From NCBI RefSeq assembly GCF_932526225.1, contig NC_064041.1:6595042-6655041 (forward strand): a stretch of 60,000 nt of DNA, given 5' to 3'. The notes under the pieces were generated by a model, which had not been told where the DNA came from, did no database searches, and saw nothing but the letters and a program-made list of their open reading frames with translations. This document shows, piece by piece, positions 13,020-25,600 of this stretch (its first letter is position 1; the number at the start of each line of letters is the position of its first letter). Source of the DNA: Nematostella vectensis (Eukaryota; Cnidaria; Anthozoa; Actiniaria; Edwardsiidae). A program made the translations under genes and the position numbers.

Positions 13020-16000
13020 TGTCATCATCATCATTGTCCCTGGTCGGGCTGTTGTTTGTTGCTCTTTCTCTAGTTTATATGGCCTTACCTTTATCCATGT
13101 CCTTGATTGTGACCACGCATTCTTGACTCGCTCCCCATACCACTTGACTTGAAAAACTTGGGGATGTTCCCGCCAGTCATTACCACCCTGTAGAAATAGT
13201 AGATGGAAATAATATACCCATCCTCCGGAAAGTTTATGTAAGTTTACAAGTACGATGAGTTCTATCATTCGCATTTTTTTGGCAGCCAAGAGCCCAGGGT
13301 CTTTTCTCCTATATTTTCCTGCACGATTAAAATACGGAATGGCCAAATGGTGTAACATTTTTGTGTATCTAGAATTTCTAAGGTGTTTAGGGCGGCATTT
13401 TTTGAATCAAAAGTGAAATGAGGGCAGAACACTACGCGCCTAATTTCGAGTAAAAGGTGTCAAAGGTTATTAGTCCGGGGTTGACCTTCGGCATGGCACA
13501 CCCAGACCTATCACTTCCTAAGGCTCTTTGCCCCCCCCCCCCCCCTTCGACCTCCCTTGTCCTCCCACCTGAAGCAAACAAAAAGGGACTGTATGGCGCT
13601 AGGGGAACACGTGACCTTCGGCGTGGCACACCCAGACCTATCACTTCCTAAGGCTCTTTTGCCCCCCCCCCCCTTGTCCCCCCCCCACCTTAAGCGAACA
13701 AAAAGGGGCTGTATGGCGCTAGGGGAACACGTGACCTTTCTGGGTGGCAAATTACCAAGATAATCACACAAATGAATGCGCCCGTCACGTCAGAGAAAAT
13801 ACCCTGGGTTTTCCTTTTCTTCACATCTTATTAAATGTTACGAATGACGAGGAGAGGGGTCCAACAAAACTGAAAATTTGATTTATCTAAAGATCCCGGG
13901 GGTACTTAGGCACCCATAAAATGTAGTAAACCCATAATATTTTAAGCCCGAATCAATCAAATTCTCGAGCTTCCCTCTAACTCGGGTCTAATTCAGTTTC
14001 CCTTGAGGGCTTGCGTTAGCATGCTTCCACTGTATCTTAAGGAGGGCATTTCTACTCCCGTATATGTCATACTTGATTTCAATGTTCATCTCGGTTGCAG
14101 TTTCTTGTTTGATCATCACATCGAGTGTCCCAGCCTCTTCTGCCACTTCATAGGTCGCTTCCGCAAACGTGAATGTTGCTGTTGAGATAATATTGATCCA
14201 TTTAGCTTTCCCTGCTCGTAAGATCGTAAGGTGGTATCTTCTTAAATAAATCCTCGCGATCCATCTGTGCGGTGTTTTTTCAAGGGGCCGTTTATTCATC
14301 GTCATCATTGCTATTATTATTGTTACTAATATCATCATCATCATCATCATCATCACCTTTATCCGTATCGGTTATGGAAATCGTTATCGCTGATAGGCTC
14401 CCTGCTTTTTGCATCCCTCCGTCCCAGCTTATAGGACTGAAACCCAATTCTACTACAAATTGTTCCGTGTTTTCTGGGATATCATCAGGTTTAATTTCGA
14501 TATCATAAGATTTCTGTGTGGTTCCCATGGGGAAATGGATTGCGGCTCCAGTAAGTTTCTTGTAATCTAATTCTCCTGCAGTGCCTGCTCTAGTGTAGAA
14601 TCTGAAATAAACAAGTATATACTGTTAATGCTGGTTTTATTATCATATTTAATTATCACCATTCTTTACAAAAAATATATCTCATTTTTGCATGGGTCTG
14701 TCCTCTAATACATGCACAAATGACGTCACAGCGTGTCATGGATAAAAAAGAACGCAACAAGACGCAGCCGACGTGTTATAACACGTGGATTCTTGACCAA
14801 TCAGAGCGCGCGATTTACGAGTGTCGTAAAGACAGCGTGTGTCAAGAGAGAAGCAAAGGGTGGGGTCCAACATAATCATCGACCTAGGATTGTTTTTCTC
14901 TAATTCTTCAGCTATTCCTAGGCTCCGGAAAATAGGTCACTAGACCTTTATAAATCCAATCTAAATACACACAAAAGTCATAACTCTATCATTTTCTTAA
15001 CAATTCGACTAGTTAAATTAGTCTATTTAATAGTTCCCCGCGTAATTTCACTTCTCTGCAACGATCAGGGTGGGCTTTGGACCCCTTGGATCCCCCTTTA
15101 GGTACCGCTAGGAAGGGGACCTTATTTGTAGTTATTCGTAGCTGGCGCCCGCGAAAATCGATACTTTTCGGGCATGGGGCCCGTTTCTCAAAACTCCCGG
15201 TAATTAAAGCCGCATTGTCACCAGTTTACTTCCGGAGGTCCGACGGAAATCTCAACCGTTTAAAAACAAAATAATCTATCAAAATCCGAGATATTTAACA
15301 GGCCATCCGCTCTAAATTATCAATCGCATTCTCAAACAAACTTCCAATAGACACACTGCTTTCAATATTTTGAAATATTTTTCGAGTTTTCCGTTTAAAA
15401 TAATCGGATATTTTTACGTAATCGACCGGAAGTAAACTGGTGACAATGCGGCTTTAACGGGCCCGTAAAACTTATTGCAAGGTTTGCATTTCCAGCGAAA
15501 AAAGGTAAGATATTAGCTTAAACATCCAAAAACATGAGCAACTTGTAGTGAAATCTTGCACTGAGTGTGACTGTTTGTTTACAATTCTCGCGAGCAGCAT
15601 GTCAAACTGAATGACAGCTAGCTGTCAAGATAATGAATTTAATTGGTTGAGGGGCGAGATGGTCGCCTCTAAATGCTGCAGGTTTTACCGGCACCATTTA
15701 GATCGGCGGGAAAACCATACCGGGAAGTTTACGTGAACGGTGCCACTGCGAAGGGTAAAGTTTTCAAAGCAAAACAAGACAGGTAAAAAAATGGAGGTCT
15801 TTTATTGTGCACGTACGCTGTTTTGAATCTTCTCTATCTACTCGCGTGGCAAGCATTGCAAGTACCGTGTAACACATCATGAGATGACATCTTCAGGTTT
15901 ATGGCTTTTGCGTATGCGTTTCTAGTTTCGTGAATGCGTTTTGAGGTTTTGTGAACATGTTTTGTTAACATGTTTTGCTATTTGCGGTTGTGTTTTAGTT

Positions 16001-19000
16001 CTATGAATATGATGTATTTTATTTTGCGCATGGCACCTAATCTTCGAGAATGTTTACATAACAAACAACGGGAGAGTGTATAATATATTGACAAAAGGTT
16101 GTCGCCAACCGACATCGCGACTGCGCGACAAGTCCGCGTGTAAGCTTTGGTAAAAACCACTGAAGCGCCTATCTGCATATATTAGCCACCGCGTAACTTC
16201 AGATCGTAGGATCGTAGAAAAGCCAATCAGAGCGCGCGTTTAGATGGATACCGGACCCCGAAAAATGAAACTAGGTATTTTGCATAAGCATATACACATG
16301 ATTGAGGGCGTCAAATTTGCCTTTTTTTCCCTTCAAGTGACGTTAGCGCAAAAGCGATTTTTCAGGCCTGAAAACTCGGGAGTTCCGAGAACCGGGCGTC
16401 ATAGGTTCCTTGAAGAGCCCTGCATGGCATCGAGGCCAAGCCAAACGCGAAATGAGTAGCAGAGGAAAGACGGCTTGGCAACCACTTCGATATCCTACTC
16501 CAGTTAGCCTCTTTCTCATAGGCATATTAAGGCAGGTCCGCACACTGCCCGAATTTTGTTCAGCAATCGCGGCCAAGTAATAATGCAGTCGGCGAAGTTT
16601 AGCGGGAATGACACGATTTACAGGCGAGAGATTTTTAAACCGCAGGTGTACCTCCCCCCCCCCCCTCACCATGTACTTACCCTACTGTTAAAGTTTTATC
16701 ATAAGGTCCATTTCTAGTCTGTTTTACAGTTAGAGTAACCTTCCCAACATCTTCTGTGACAGTACGGGTGGCAGGTCCCACGAACTCTGTAATAACTATA
16801 AGAGAAAGTCTTTTTGTAAAGAAGTTCGCGATCGTAATTGCGAGCGTGATAGGTGTCATCATAATCGTGATTGCGGGCGTGATAATTGCGATCATGATTT
16901 CAGTCATGGTTATATGCTCATTGTGGTCATGATCGTGATTGCGGTCGTGATTATTGCGGCCGTGATTGCGGTTATGATAATCGTGATTGCGGGCGTGATA
17001 ATTGCGGTCATGATTTCAGTCATGGTTATATGCTCATTGTGGTCATGATCTTGATTGCAGTCGTGATTATTGCGGCCGTGATTGCGGTCATGATAATCGT
17101 GATTGCGCGCGTGATTATTGCTGTCATTATTTCAGTCATGGTTATGTGCTCATTGTGGTCGTGATCGTGATTGCGGTTGTAATATTGCGGCCGTGATTGC
17201 GGTCATGATAATCGTAATTGCGGTTGTGATCATTGCGGTCATGATCTCTGACATGGCTATGCTCACTGTGGTTGTGATATTGATCGTGATTGCGGTCGTG
17301 ATCGCGATTGCAGTCGTGATTGTGATATTGCGGTCGTGGTATTGATCGTGATATTTTGGTCGTGATATTGCGGTCGTGATATAGATCGCGATTGCGGTCG
17401 TGATATTGATCGCGATTGCGGTCTTGATATTGATCGTGATTGCGGTCGTGGTATTGATCGTGATTGCGGTCGTGGTATTGATCGCGATTGCGGTCGTGAT
17501 ATTGATCGTGATTGCGGTCGAGGTATTGATCGTGAATGCGGTCGTGATCGTGATTGCGGTCGTGATATTGATCGTAATTGCAGTCGTGATCGTGATTGCT
17601 GTCGTGATATTGATCGTGATTGCGGTCGTGGTCTTGATCGTGATTGCGGCGAGGTATTGATCGTGATTGTGGTCCTAATCTTGGTTGCTATCGTGGTATT
17701 GATCGCGATTGCGGTCGTGATCGTGATTGGGACTGGTCGTTTATTAGGCCCCATACGGTCTCACCTAAAACAACTTTCCCGTCCTTTTTTGACGTTACCT
17801 CTATCGTCGTCCTCGATAGTGGCTGTGTGCTCTGGTAGTCCTATTTCGGCGATCGGGCTACTGGATGAAATACTTATCTTGAACTTTTCCTCTCCTTCCA
17901 CGAGACTGTCGTTGATGGTAGGTACCTTGCATTTCATGGTGCTGTTATACTTCGTAAATGTGACCACTTCATTGGTTACCACTGTAAAGTCTGTACCAGA
18001 AGTAGCCGTGTCACCGGTTGCAGTACACCTGTGGATTTAGAGTTAGGAAAATCGGTGAAGATACTTTGATACTAATGCATAAGCACTAGCGACAACACGA
18101 CATCCTTTTTACTGCAAAATCTTGCGCAATACCCAAATGGCCTTTGCGAATTTCTCCCCATATCGTATCATGGAATCTCATCTGGAAATCGCTTTGTGCA
18201 GTATATGGTAGTCCAATCATAAAATGCAACTTTTTCTTGCGATATGGACAAAGTTACGCAATAACCCAAGAACCTTTGCGCCATAAACCATCCTTCTGCA
18301 TAACTTAAAACACAGATAAGTCAAGATATGTCAATAGGTAACTTGAACCGACCGGCTCATAGAGAAAGATCATATGAGACGAATTATCATTTTGATTGGC
18401 CAATTAACGTGTGATTATAAAAGTATGGAAATCGGACCTTGATTAAACCGGAAAAAGTGTGATTCCTTTTGATGTTTTGAGTTGGTTTGGAAGACCAAGG
18501 ATAGCAGATTTAAGTTTGTCAATCATCATGGACTTTATTTAAATCATTTCTATCTGTCACAAAATGGCTTAAAGGTTGGTTCTAACTTGGACGTAAGCGT
18601 AAGCGGAAGGCACGTAGTTTTCCGATTTTAAATAGAACATAAGCGCACGCGGAAGCGCAAGAAAACGCAACTGCTTGATTTTCTTGCGCTTGCGCTTGTG
18701 TTTGACCGATTCTCACTTGTGTTGCGCTTCCGTTTGAGCTTACGCTTGCGCTTGCGTCCTAGTGAGAACCAACCTAAACTGTTGAAGTTATATGTTTTTT
18801 TATTATAAAAGTTCAGTTTAGAATCAGTGTTAAGACCTGGTTATTGAGGAACAGTTTTCTTTTGCCGCCTATTGAAACTAAGGCAAAACCGATTCCAGTC
18901 CAATTCTAAGTGTAAACTTATTTCAAATAAGGTCGACAACAGGAATATGGGAAAAGGCTAGATAAACAATGTTGTCTGTTTGCTTAAATGCGTCCATTCA

Positions 19001-22000
19001 CTATTTCACAAATAGATCGCATTTTTGCGTGCGTCTGTCCTCTTTTTAGATGCACAGATGACGTCACAGCGTGTTATAAACAAAAAAGTACACAACGAGA
19101 CTATTACCGTTTTATAAGAACATTGCAAAATCCCTCCTTAAACAGCGCATTCAAATGGAGAAGAATCTAATAATATGACAATTATTTCTTGCAAAATAAA
19201 AAAAAAATACTCGCCATCCCCTTCCTCCAGTTAAAGCTGCACCTCCCCCCAGGTGACTTCTTAAAAAAATCTGACTACTTACTTCAATTCTATTGTTGCG
19301 TCACAACCTTCGCACTGCTCTCTGATAATAACGGCCTCATACACTTGTCCCTCGGTGATCGACCCTTTCGGTTCGATACTGAACTTGGCTGAAAAAAGTG
19401 GCGATTGATCAATAAATAACCTGACGCACTAGAGGATGATGCGGGGCTTCCTTTTCCCTTTCAGGGACGGAAAGACAAGGACCGAGAAGCGTCATTGTCA
19501 CCATGGGGACGGAAAGACAAGGACCGAGAAGCGTCATTGTCACCATAGGGACGGAAAGACAAGGACCGAGAAGCGTCATTGTCATCATAGGGACGGAAAG
19601 ACAAGGACCGAGAAGCGTCATTGTCACCATAGGGACGGAAAGACAAGGACCGAGAAGCATCATTGTCACCATCGGGACGGAAAGACAAGGACCGAGAAGC
19701 GTCATTGTCACCATGGGGACGGAAAGACAAGGACCGAGAAGCGTCATTGTCACCATAGGGACGGAAAGACAGGGACCGAGAAGCGTCATTGTTACCATGG
19801 GGACGGACCATTGGAAAAGTGAAAGGGGTGGGGGAAGGTCTAATTAGTCGTTTAGTTATTTTTTTGTCTGGATTGGGCTGCATGCATTTTTTTCAGGCTT
19901 TTCATCGTATATGTTTTTTTTGTTTCTTACCCCCCCCCCCCCCCCCCGCCCCCTTAACTTATAATGGCCCGTCCCTTACTTCCGGCGGGCCGACGGAAAC
20001 GTAAATCGTCCAAAGACAAAATAATTTAATAGAATCCGCGCTATTTAACAGGCCATTCTCTCGAAATTCTCAGTAACATCCTCAAAGAAATTTCCAAAAG
20101 ACACAGTGCTTTTACGATTTTGAAATAATGTTGAAGAATTATTGGATGAGGATAAGGATGAGGATGAGGATCACTACAACCGAATTCAATAATTGTTCTA
20201 TTATACATTGACTCGATTTGCAGAAACAAAGGCCGCCACTTCTCACAATCGAATCTTCGCGCCCTAGGCCTAAGATGCATTGCGCGCGTTGAATCACCAA
20301 TCTGCCAGCTGATAATTCACTTATTTTGCGTGATTCTCAAAATAAAGCGCGCGCTCTTAGCCAATCAAAATCGACAGTGAGCACAATGTATAATAAAATA
20401 ATTTGTTAAAAAAATTGTATTACTAGTATATAATATCAATATAATATACTAATTATTTATGAAATAAATATAATCTAAATGTACAGTCATATACAGACAT
20501 ATAAGTGTTCGAATGCACTGTTTTTGTTTTATGTCTCTCTTGAGGGTGCGGAGTTTTACCAAGTAACAAGCACATTCATGCTGACTGGGATAGTATCGGG
20601 GTATAACGATTCTCAAGCCATTTGTGTGACGTTCAGGCAAAGAAAATACCCCTAAAATATTAGACAATCGTAATAGGTATCAAGAGAGTATGTGGTTGTA
20701 CTCTCTAGTACGTAAACGTAGTTACTCTGGTATTCTTTTTTTTATTTCCTATGCCACTTTTAAGGTTTCGTGTGGCTAGTAATGTGACGTCACCTTGGCT
20801 ATTCCCCAAGCCCCTTTAGCATCACGGCATCCTCGGGGACCCAGGGAGTTGTAGGGATCGGGGATACAGGAAGCGGGCGAAAGAATGAGGAGGAAATGAC
20901 GTCTTTTCCCCCTTTTTCTTTCGTCTTCGCGTCGCCCTGGGTCCCCGAGGATGACATCACGGCCAACCGAACAAGTCCCGAACAGAACAAGGAAAATTGT
21001 TTTGTATTTTATGACATGGCATGGTATGGTATGGTATGGTATGGTATGGTATGGTATGGCATGGTATAGTATGGTATGGTATGGTATGGTATGGTATGGT
21101 ATGGTATGGTATGGTATGGTATGGTATGGTATGGTATGGTATGGTATGGTATGGTATGCTATATGATGGTACGGCATGGCATGGTATGGCATGGTATGGT
21201 ATGGTATGGTATGGTATGGTATGGTATGGTATGGTATGGTATGGTACGGTACGGTACGGTACGGTACGGTACGGTACGGTATGGTATGGTATGGTATGGT
21301 ATGGTATGGTATGGTATGGTATGGTATGGTATGGTACGGTACGGTACGGTATGGTATTGTATTGTACGGTACGGTACGGTACGGTATGGTGTGGTGTGGT
21401 ATGGTACGGTACGGTACGGTACGGTACGGTACGGTACGGTACGGTATGGTACGGTACGGTATGGTACGGTATGGTATGGTACGGTACGGTATGGTATGGT
21501 ATGGTACGGTATGGTATGGTACGGTACGGTATGGTATGGTACGGTATGGTATGGTATGGTATGGTATGGTATGGTATGGTATGGTATGGTATGGTATGGT
21601 ATGGTATGGTATGGTATGGTATGGTATGGTATGGTATGGTATGGTATGGTATGGTATGGTATGGTATGGTATGGTACGGTATTGTATGGTATGGTATGGC
21701 ATGGCATGGTATGGTATATGATGGTACGGTATTGTACTACTCACCTTTATCGTCCATATTAATTGTGATATTAATAGTAGATGAAATTATTGTTGCATCA
21801 GTTGAACTAAGAATCAGTTGAAAAGTTTCAGTTTCTTCAACATCATCGTCATCGAAGATGACGAAAGTAAATGACTTTTCACTGTCACCATCTCTAAAGA
21901 CGACGTTTTCGACGGTTGTTCCATAATCTTTTCCTTCTTCAGCTGTGATGTCTTTAGTAGAAACTCTGTGAGTGTACAAGATTAGAGATGATGAATGGCA

Positions 22001-22653
22001 CAACATTACAATAAAGAAACCGAACTAAAGTGGAGCATAAATTACAAGGGGCAGCGATGGGTAAATCCGAGACTTGCCGAGGCGCCGAGACGCGCATTTC
22101 AGAATCCGATCCGAGACTTTTGTCCGATTTCGGAATCCGAGCATGAGACTTTTGTCAAATTTCTCTGGTCTCTTAACAACGGGGCCCAAGCTTGTTTTCG
22201 AGCTTGAGGTATGCTCGAGGTATGTCATTAACATGAGTTGAAAAAAAAGGAAAGAGTTAAAATACAATCTTGCTACAGTAGCTAAAGTTTCTGTTTAGAG
22301 TTACATAACGTACATATATAAAATTTAAAAAAATATACATAGATTATGACTTAAATATTTTTTTTATAATAATATATAAACATAAATAACTATACTAGAT
22401 ATTATTGTATGTACTAAAATGAGGAGGGGGCATATAACAGTGCTCAATACAAAGGTGTAGAGCGGGATATATCTTGGTTTGTAGGAAAAAAACACGCGAA
22501 CTACCGTTTCATCTCTACAAGCCTGTTTCGTGGTTGCCCACTCATTTATATATATATATATATATTCATTCATTCATTCATTCATTCATTCATTCATTCA
22601 TTCATTCATTCATTCATTCATTCATTCATTCATTCATTCATTCATTCATTCAT

Positions 22654-22696
<43 letters not shown>

Positions 22697-25600
22697 TTCA
22701 TTTATTCATTTATTTATTTATTTAATTATTCATTCATTGATTCATTTATTCTTTCACAGATTCATCGTTGTTCCCTTTCGTAACATTTTTTCAACTTCAC
22801 CCCTTTTCAATCAGGAACATCATTAAATCATAGCGAATAAATCCATAGGAAGATTTTTAAGCAGATATTGGATGGTGAAAACTAAATAAACCCAACTTAA
22901 AAATTGGCGATGCTATTTAAAGTTAAAGAGCGAAATGTTACAAAAAGGAACACCCTTTAGGTTTCAGCCAACAAAAATACAGAAAAACCGAAATCACGCT
23001 GTATCGTCGGGATATATCATCTATCTGGACTTTAGCATACCCCTCCTAGCTTTCTAACCTGCTTTGATTTGCGTAGAATTTTCGAGGCTTCAAGACCGTG
23101 CTAAGATGAATGGACTTTATGGTGACCCGTGCCAATCATAACATTCAAATTTAACGCAGTTAAAGTCACCTCACAAAAAAGCGTAAAATCGATCGAATTC
23201 TTCCGCTTGAGGCTCAACTCGTTGTACGCATAGAAGGATAGTTAAGTAAGATTCTCTCAAAATTTGGTTACATTTCACCTAAATATAAACGATTTATAAA
23301 GAAACCTCGAGCGAAATTGGCCTCAGACGCGAATCCAAAAATACTCAAATTTTGGCAGTTTCTATCCGGCCTGAGAGATTTGAAATAAATACCCAATGAA
23401 GCGGTGGATCTTTTTGCTTATGCATGTATAAAAGAGATCAAATATTGGTGAGGAACATGTCCAAGAAGTTAACAAGAACGTAGAAGAAATTGTTTTTTTG
23501 TTTTTTTTTCCTGGACCCGCTGAAAATGCTTAAATGTTACAAAAAGGAACATTTTAAGGTGCTATAACCAGTGCAGGATAAAAAAGTATTTTATTTAAAA
23601 AGATTTTTATTTATATGCAATTCTAGGTTTGATAATGTTTTATAGGTCTTTTCATAGCAAAGAAATATATATGTGAGATCATAATAATATTTCATTGAAT
23701 TATATGTCAGGTTACGAAAAGGAACGACCGCGAAAATCATGTCTCTTTTAGTGTAACAGTTATCAGAAAAATTAGGTTTATTTATGTTTAAAATCATGGT
23801 AAAACAACTAAAAACTGAAGCAGGGATAGACAACCATTCGGTTCAGAGAGTAGTTGTTACTATTTTCATTTTCTGTGTTTCAGTGAAAATCTAGTGACAT
23901 TTTTAACAGCTTTGAGAGAGCAAAATTTACCTCCCCCTCCCATTAAGGCATTTAAATCTGAGAAACCGGACCAAAATATAAAAAAAATTCACTACTTTTT
24001 AGTTTTTGGGAAACCTATCTTTTGAGAAAACGGTTGTCATGGTAACATGGAGCGTCTCCTCTTAGCTTCTATGGTTCAGAAGTTATAGCAATTTCCTCGG
24101 AGGGGGAGCTTAAAGAGCCCCACCCCCCAGTCTGAATTGTGTTAAAAAAAATGCCCTAAAAACCACCAGATTCCCGCAAGGTTTTGTGATAAGAGTACTT
24201 TGACGGTGAATATGGAGGGAAAATATCAAAAGTGAGACTGATGCTTTGAATTTATAAAGGCAAAAAGTTGTATAAATTTGGCTCCCTGTGGCTTTTTAAA
24301 ATAAAAATTATTTGCTAGAATATCAGCCATAACTTAATGAGGCTTGTTGGTCTATCAACCAGAATTTACATACACTGTTGTATACGCCAAAACTTGACAA
24401 AAAGCCATTGTTCTCAGGCAGGGAGGCAGACATAATTTTTAGGGTGCGTTTTATAACACATTGACCCCTCAACCGGCCTGTACTGGCTTTGGAAAGTACC
24501 CACAATCCAAAAAATTCATAAATGCTAAATAAACACAACAAGATGAAGATACTCAGGCATCAGTCTAAGGGATAAATGGTCTTGAAGATATGCATCTGAC
24601 CAAGGTGATAGCAACTACTTTTTAGCCAAATAATAGCTCGGGTTCTTTGACAAACTTGAAATCATACAAGGAAAAAAACATGATCACCCCTGTCAACAAA
24701 ATGCTCAAAATACCACACAAGGGAGAGAGATCAGCAAACACAGCTCAAGACACAGATAGACATCATTATTCTGATCCTCCAGGTCCATTTCCATGGTATT
24801 AAAACACAATGTCCACTCCTCGAAAGCTTGTGAAACCACTTGTTGCTTGATGATTTCAAAGCATTCTGGGAGATCCGGGGGAAAATTCACGAGGGGAAGG
24901 CAAGTCAGACGGTCTTTTCACACCAAAGCCAAGCAAATTAATTCCAGGTGATACAGACCCAGAATAGCAGTGTAAACAATTTTGGAATCAATTTGGTTTC
25001 GGAAAAGACAGCTTTTAGGAGAGCTGTGGTGATTCATTGGAAAATTATTTTCTTATCCAGGCAAAGCCAAACAAGAAAAAATCACCATGAATCCACCTTT
25101 GCTTGCTAATATCCATAAGCACAGCACTCAATTATGCCCCAATAGACTTCATAATGTCCTAGGACACTTTCCCGATATACTCATAGCTGTATTTTTTATG
25201 AAAAACACAAGCAACTATCAATTTGTGCTCGTATAGCACAGCGACAAGAGATTAAAAATGGGACCGCAAAGCACTGCTGGAAAGTTAGGATACCGCTGAC
25301 TAGGAAAAGTGTTGTTTGACTTTGACGGGCTGTATAAAACTAAAAAATAGGACGGAGGTATCTGTTTTCAGTCTGTTTTTTTTTTTGGAAATTCAGCTTA
25401 AAAATAGCCAGAAGTCAATGGGTTAAAATGTCCCCCAAAAAAGGACGGCCGAGCCTCAATTGAAAATTAGACGTTCTTATAAAAAAAAAAAGTGTACATA
25501 AAGTATTTTCAGACATACTTTGTATATTATATCTCGAGCCTATAAGCCTATTTGCTGTTGTTGAGGGTTTGCTTTTTTGGCAATTAGCCATTATTCTCTT

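Noticed and set aside
12846-13187. Open minus-strand frame GGNDWREHPQVFQVKWYGERV as the real exon reading
   Set aside because: It is the third frame of the broken C-half exon. It has no Calx-beta pattern and is in the wrong phase for both neighbours.
12557-13358. Long low-complexity frames of poly-Gly, HR, VA and WR type across the CCACCG and CAT arrays
   Set aside because: They are the six-frame translation of hexa- and trinucleotide repeats; there is no start context, splice site or non-repeat extension.
17118-17838. Hydrophobic Ile/Val/Ala frames resembling membrane proteins
   Set aside because: They are the frame shadow of the GATTGCGGTCGT array; the opposite strand is equally open.
20776-21821. 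Long frames of IPYHT and YGMVW repeats over 20 kDa
   Set aside because: They are pure translations of the GGTAT satellite on both strands, intronic to a gene on the minus strand.
24323-24890. Minus-strand frames with LPENNGFLSSFGVY and FPPDLPECFEIIKQQ
   Set aside because: Protein-like composition but interrupted by stops and without Calx-beta pattern or acceptor and donor in phase; possibly a retrogene remnant, not supportable.
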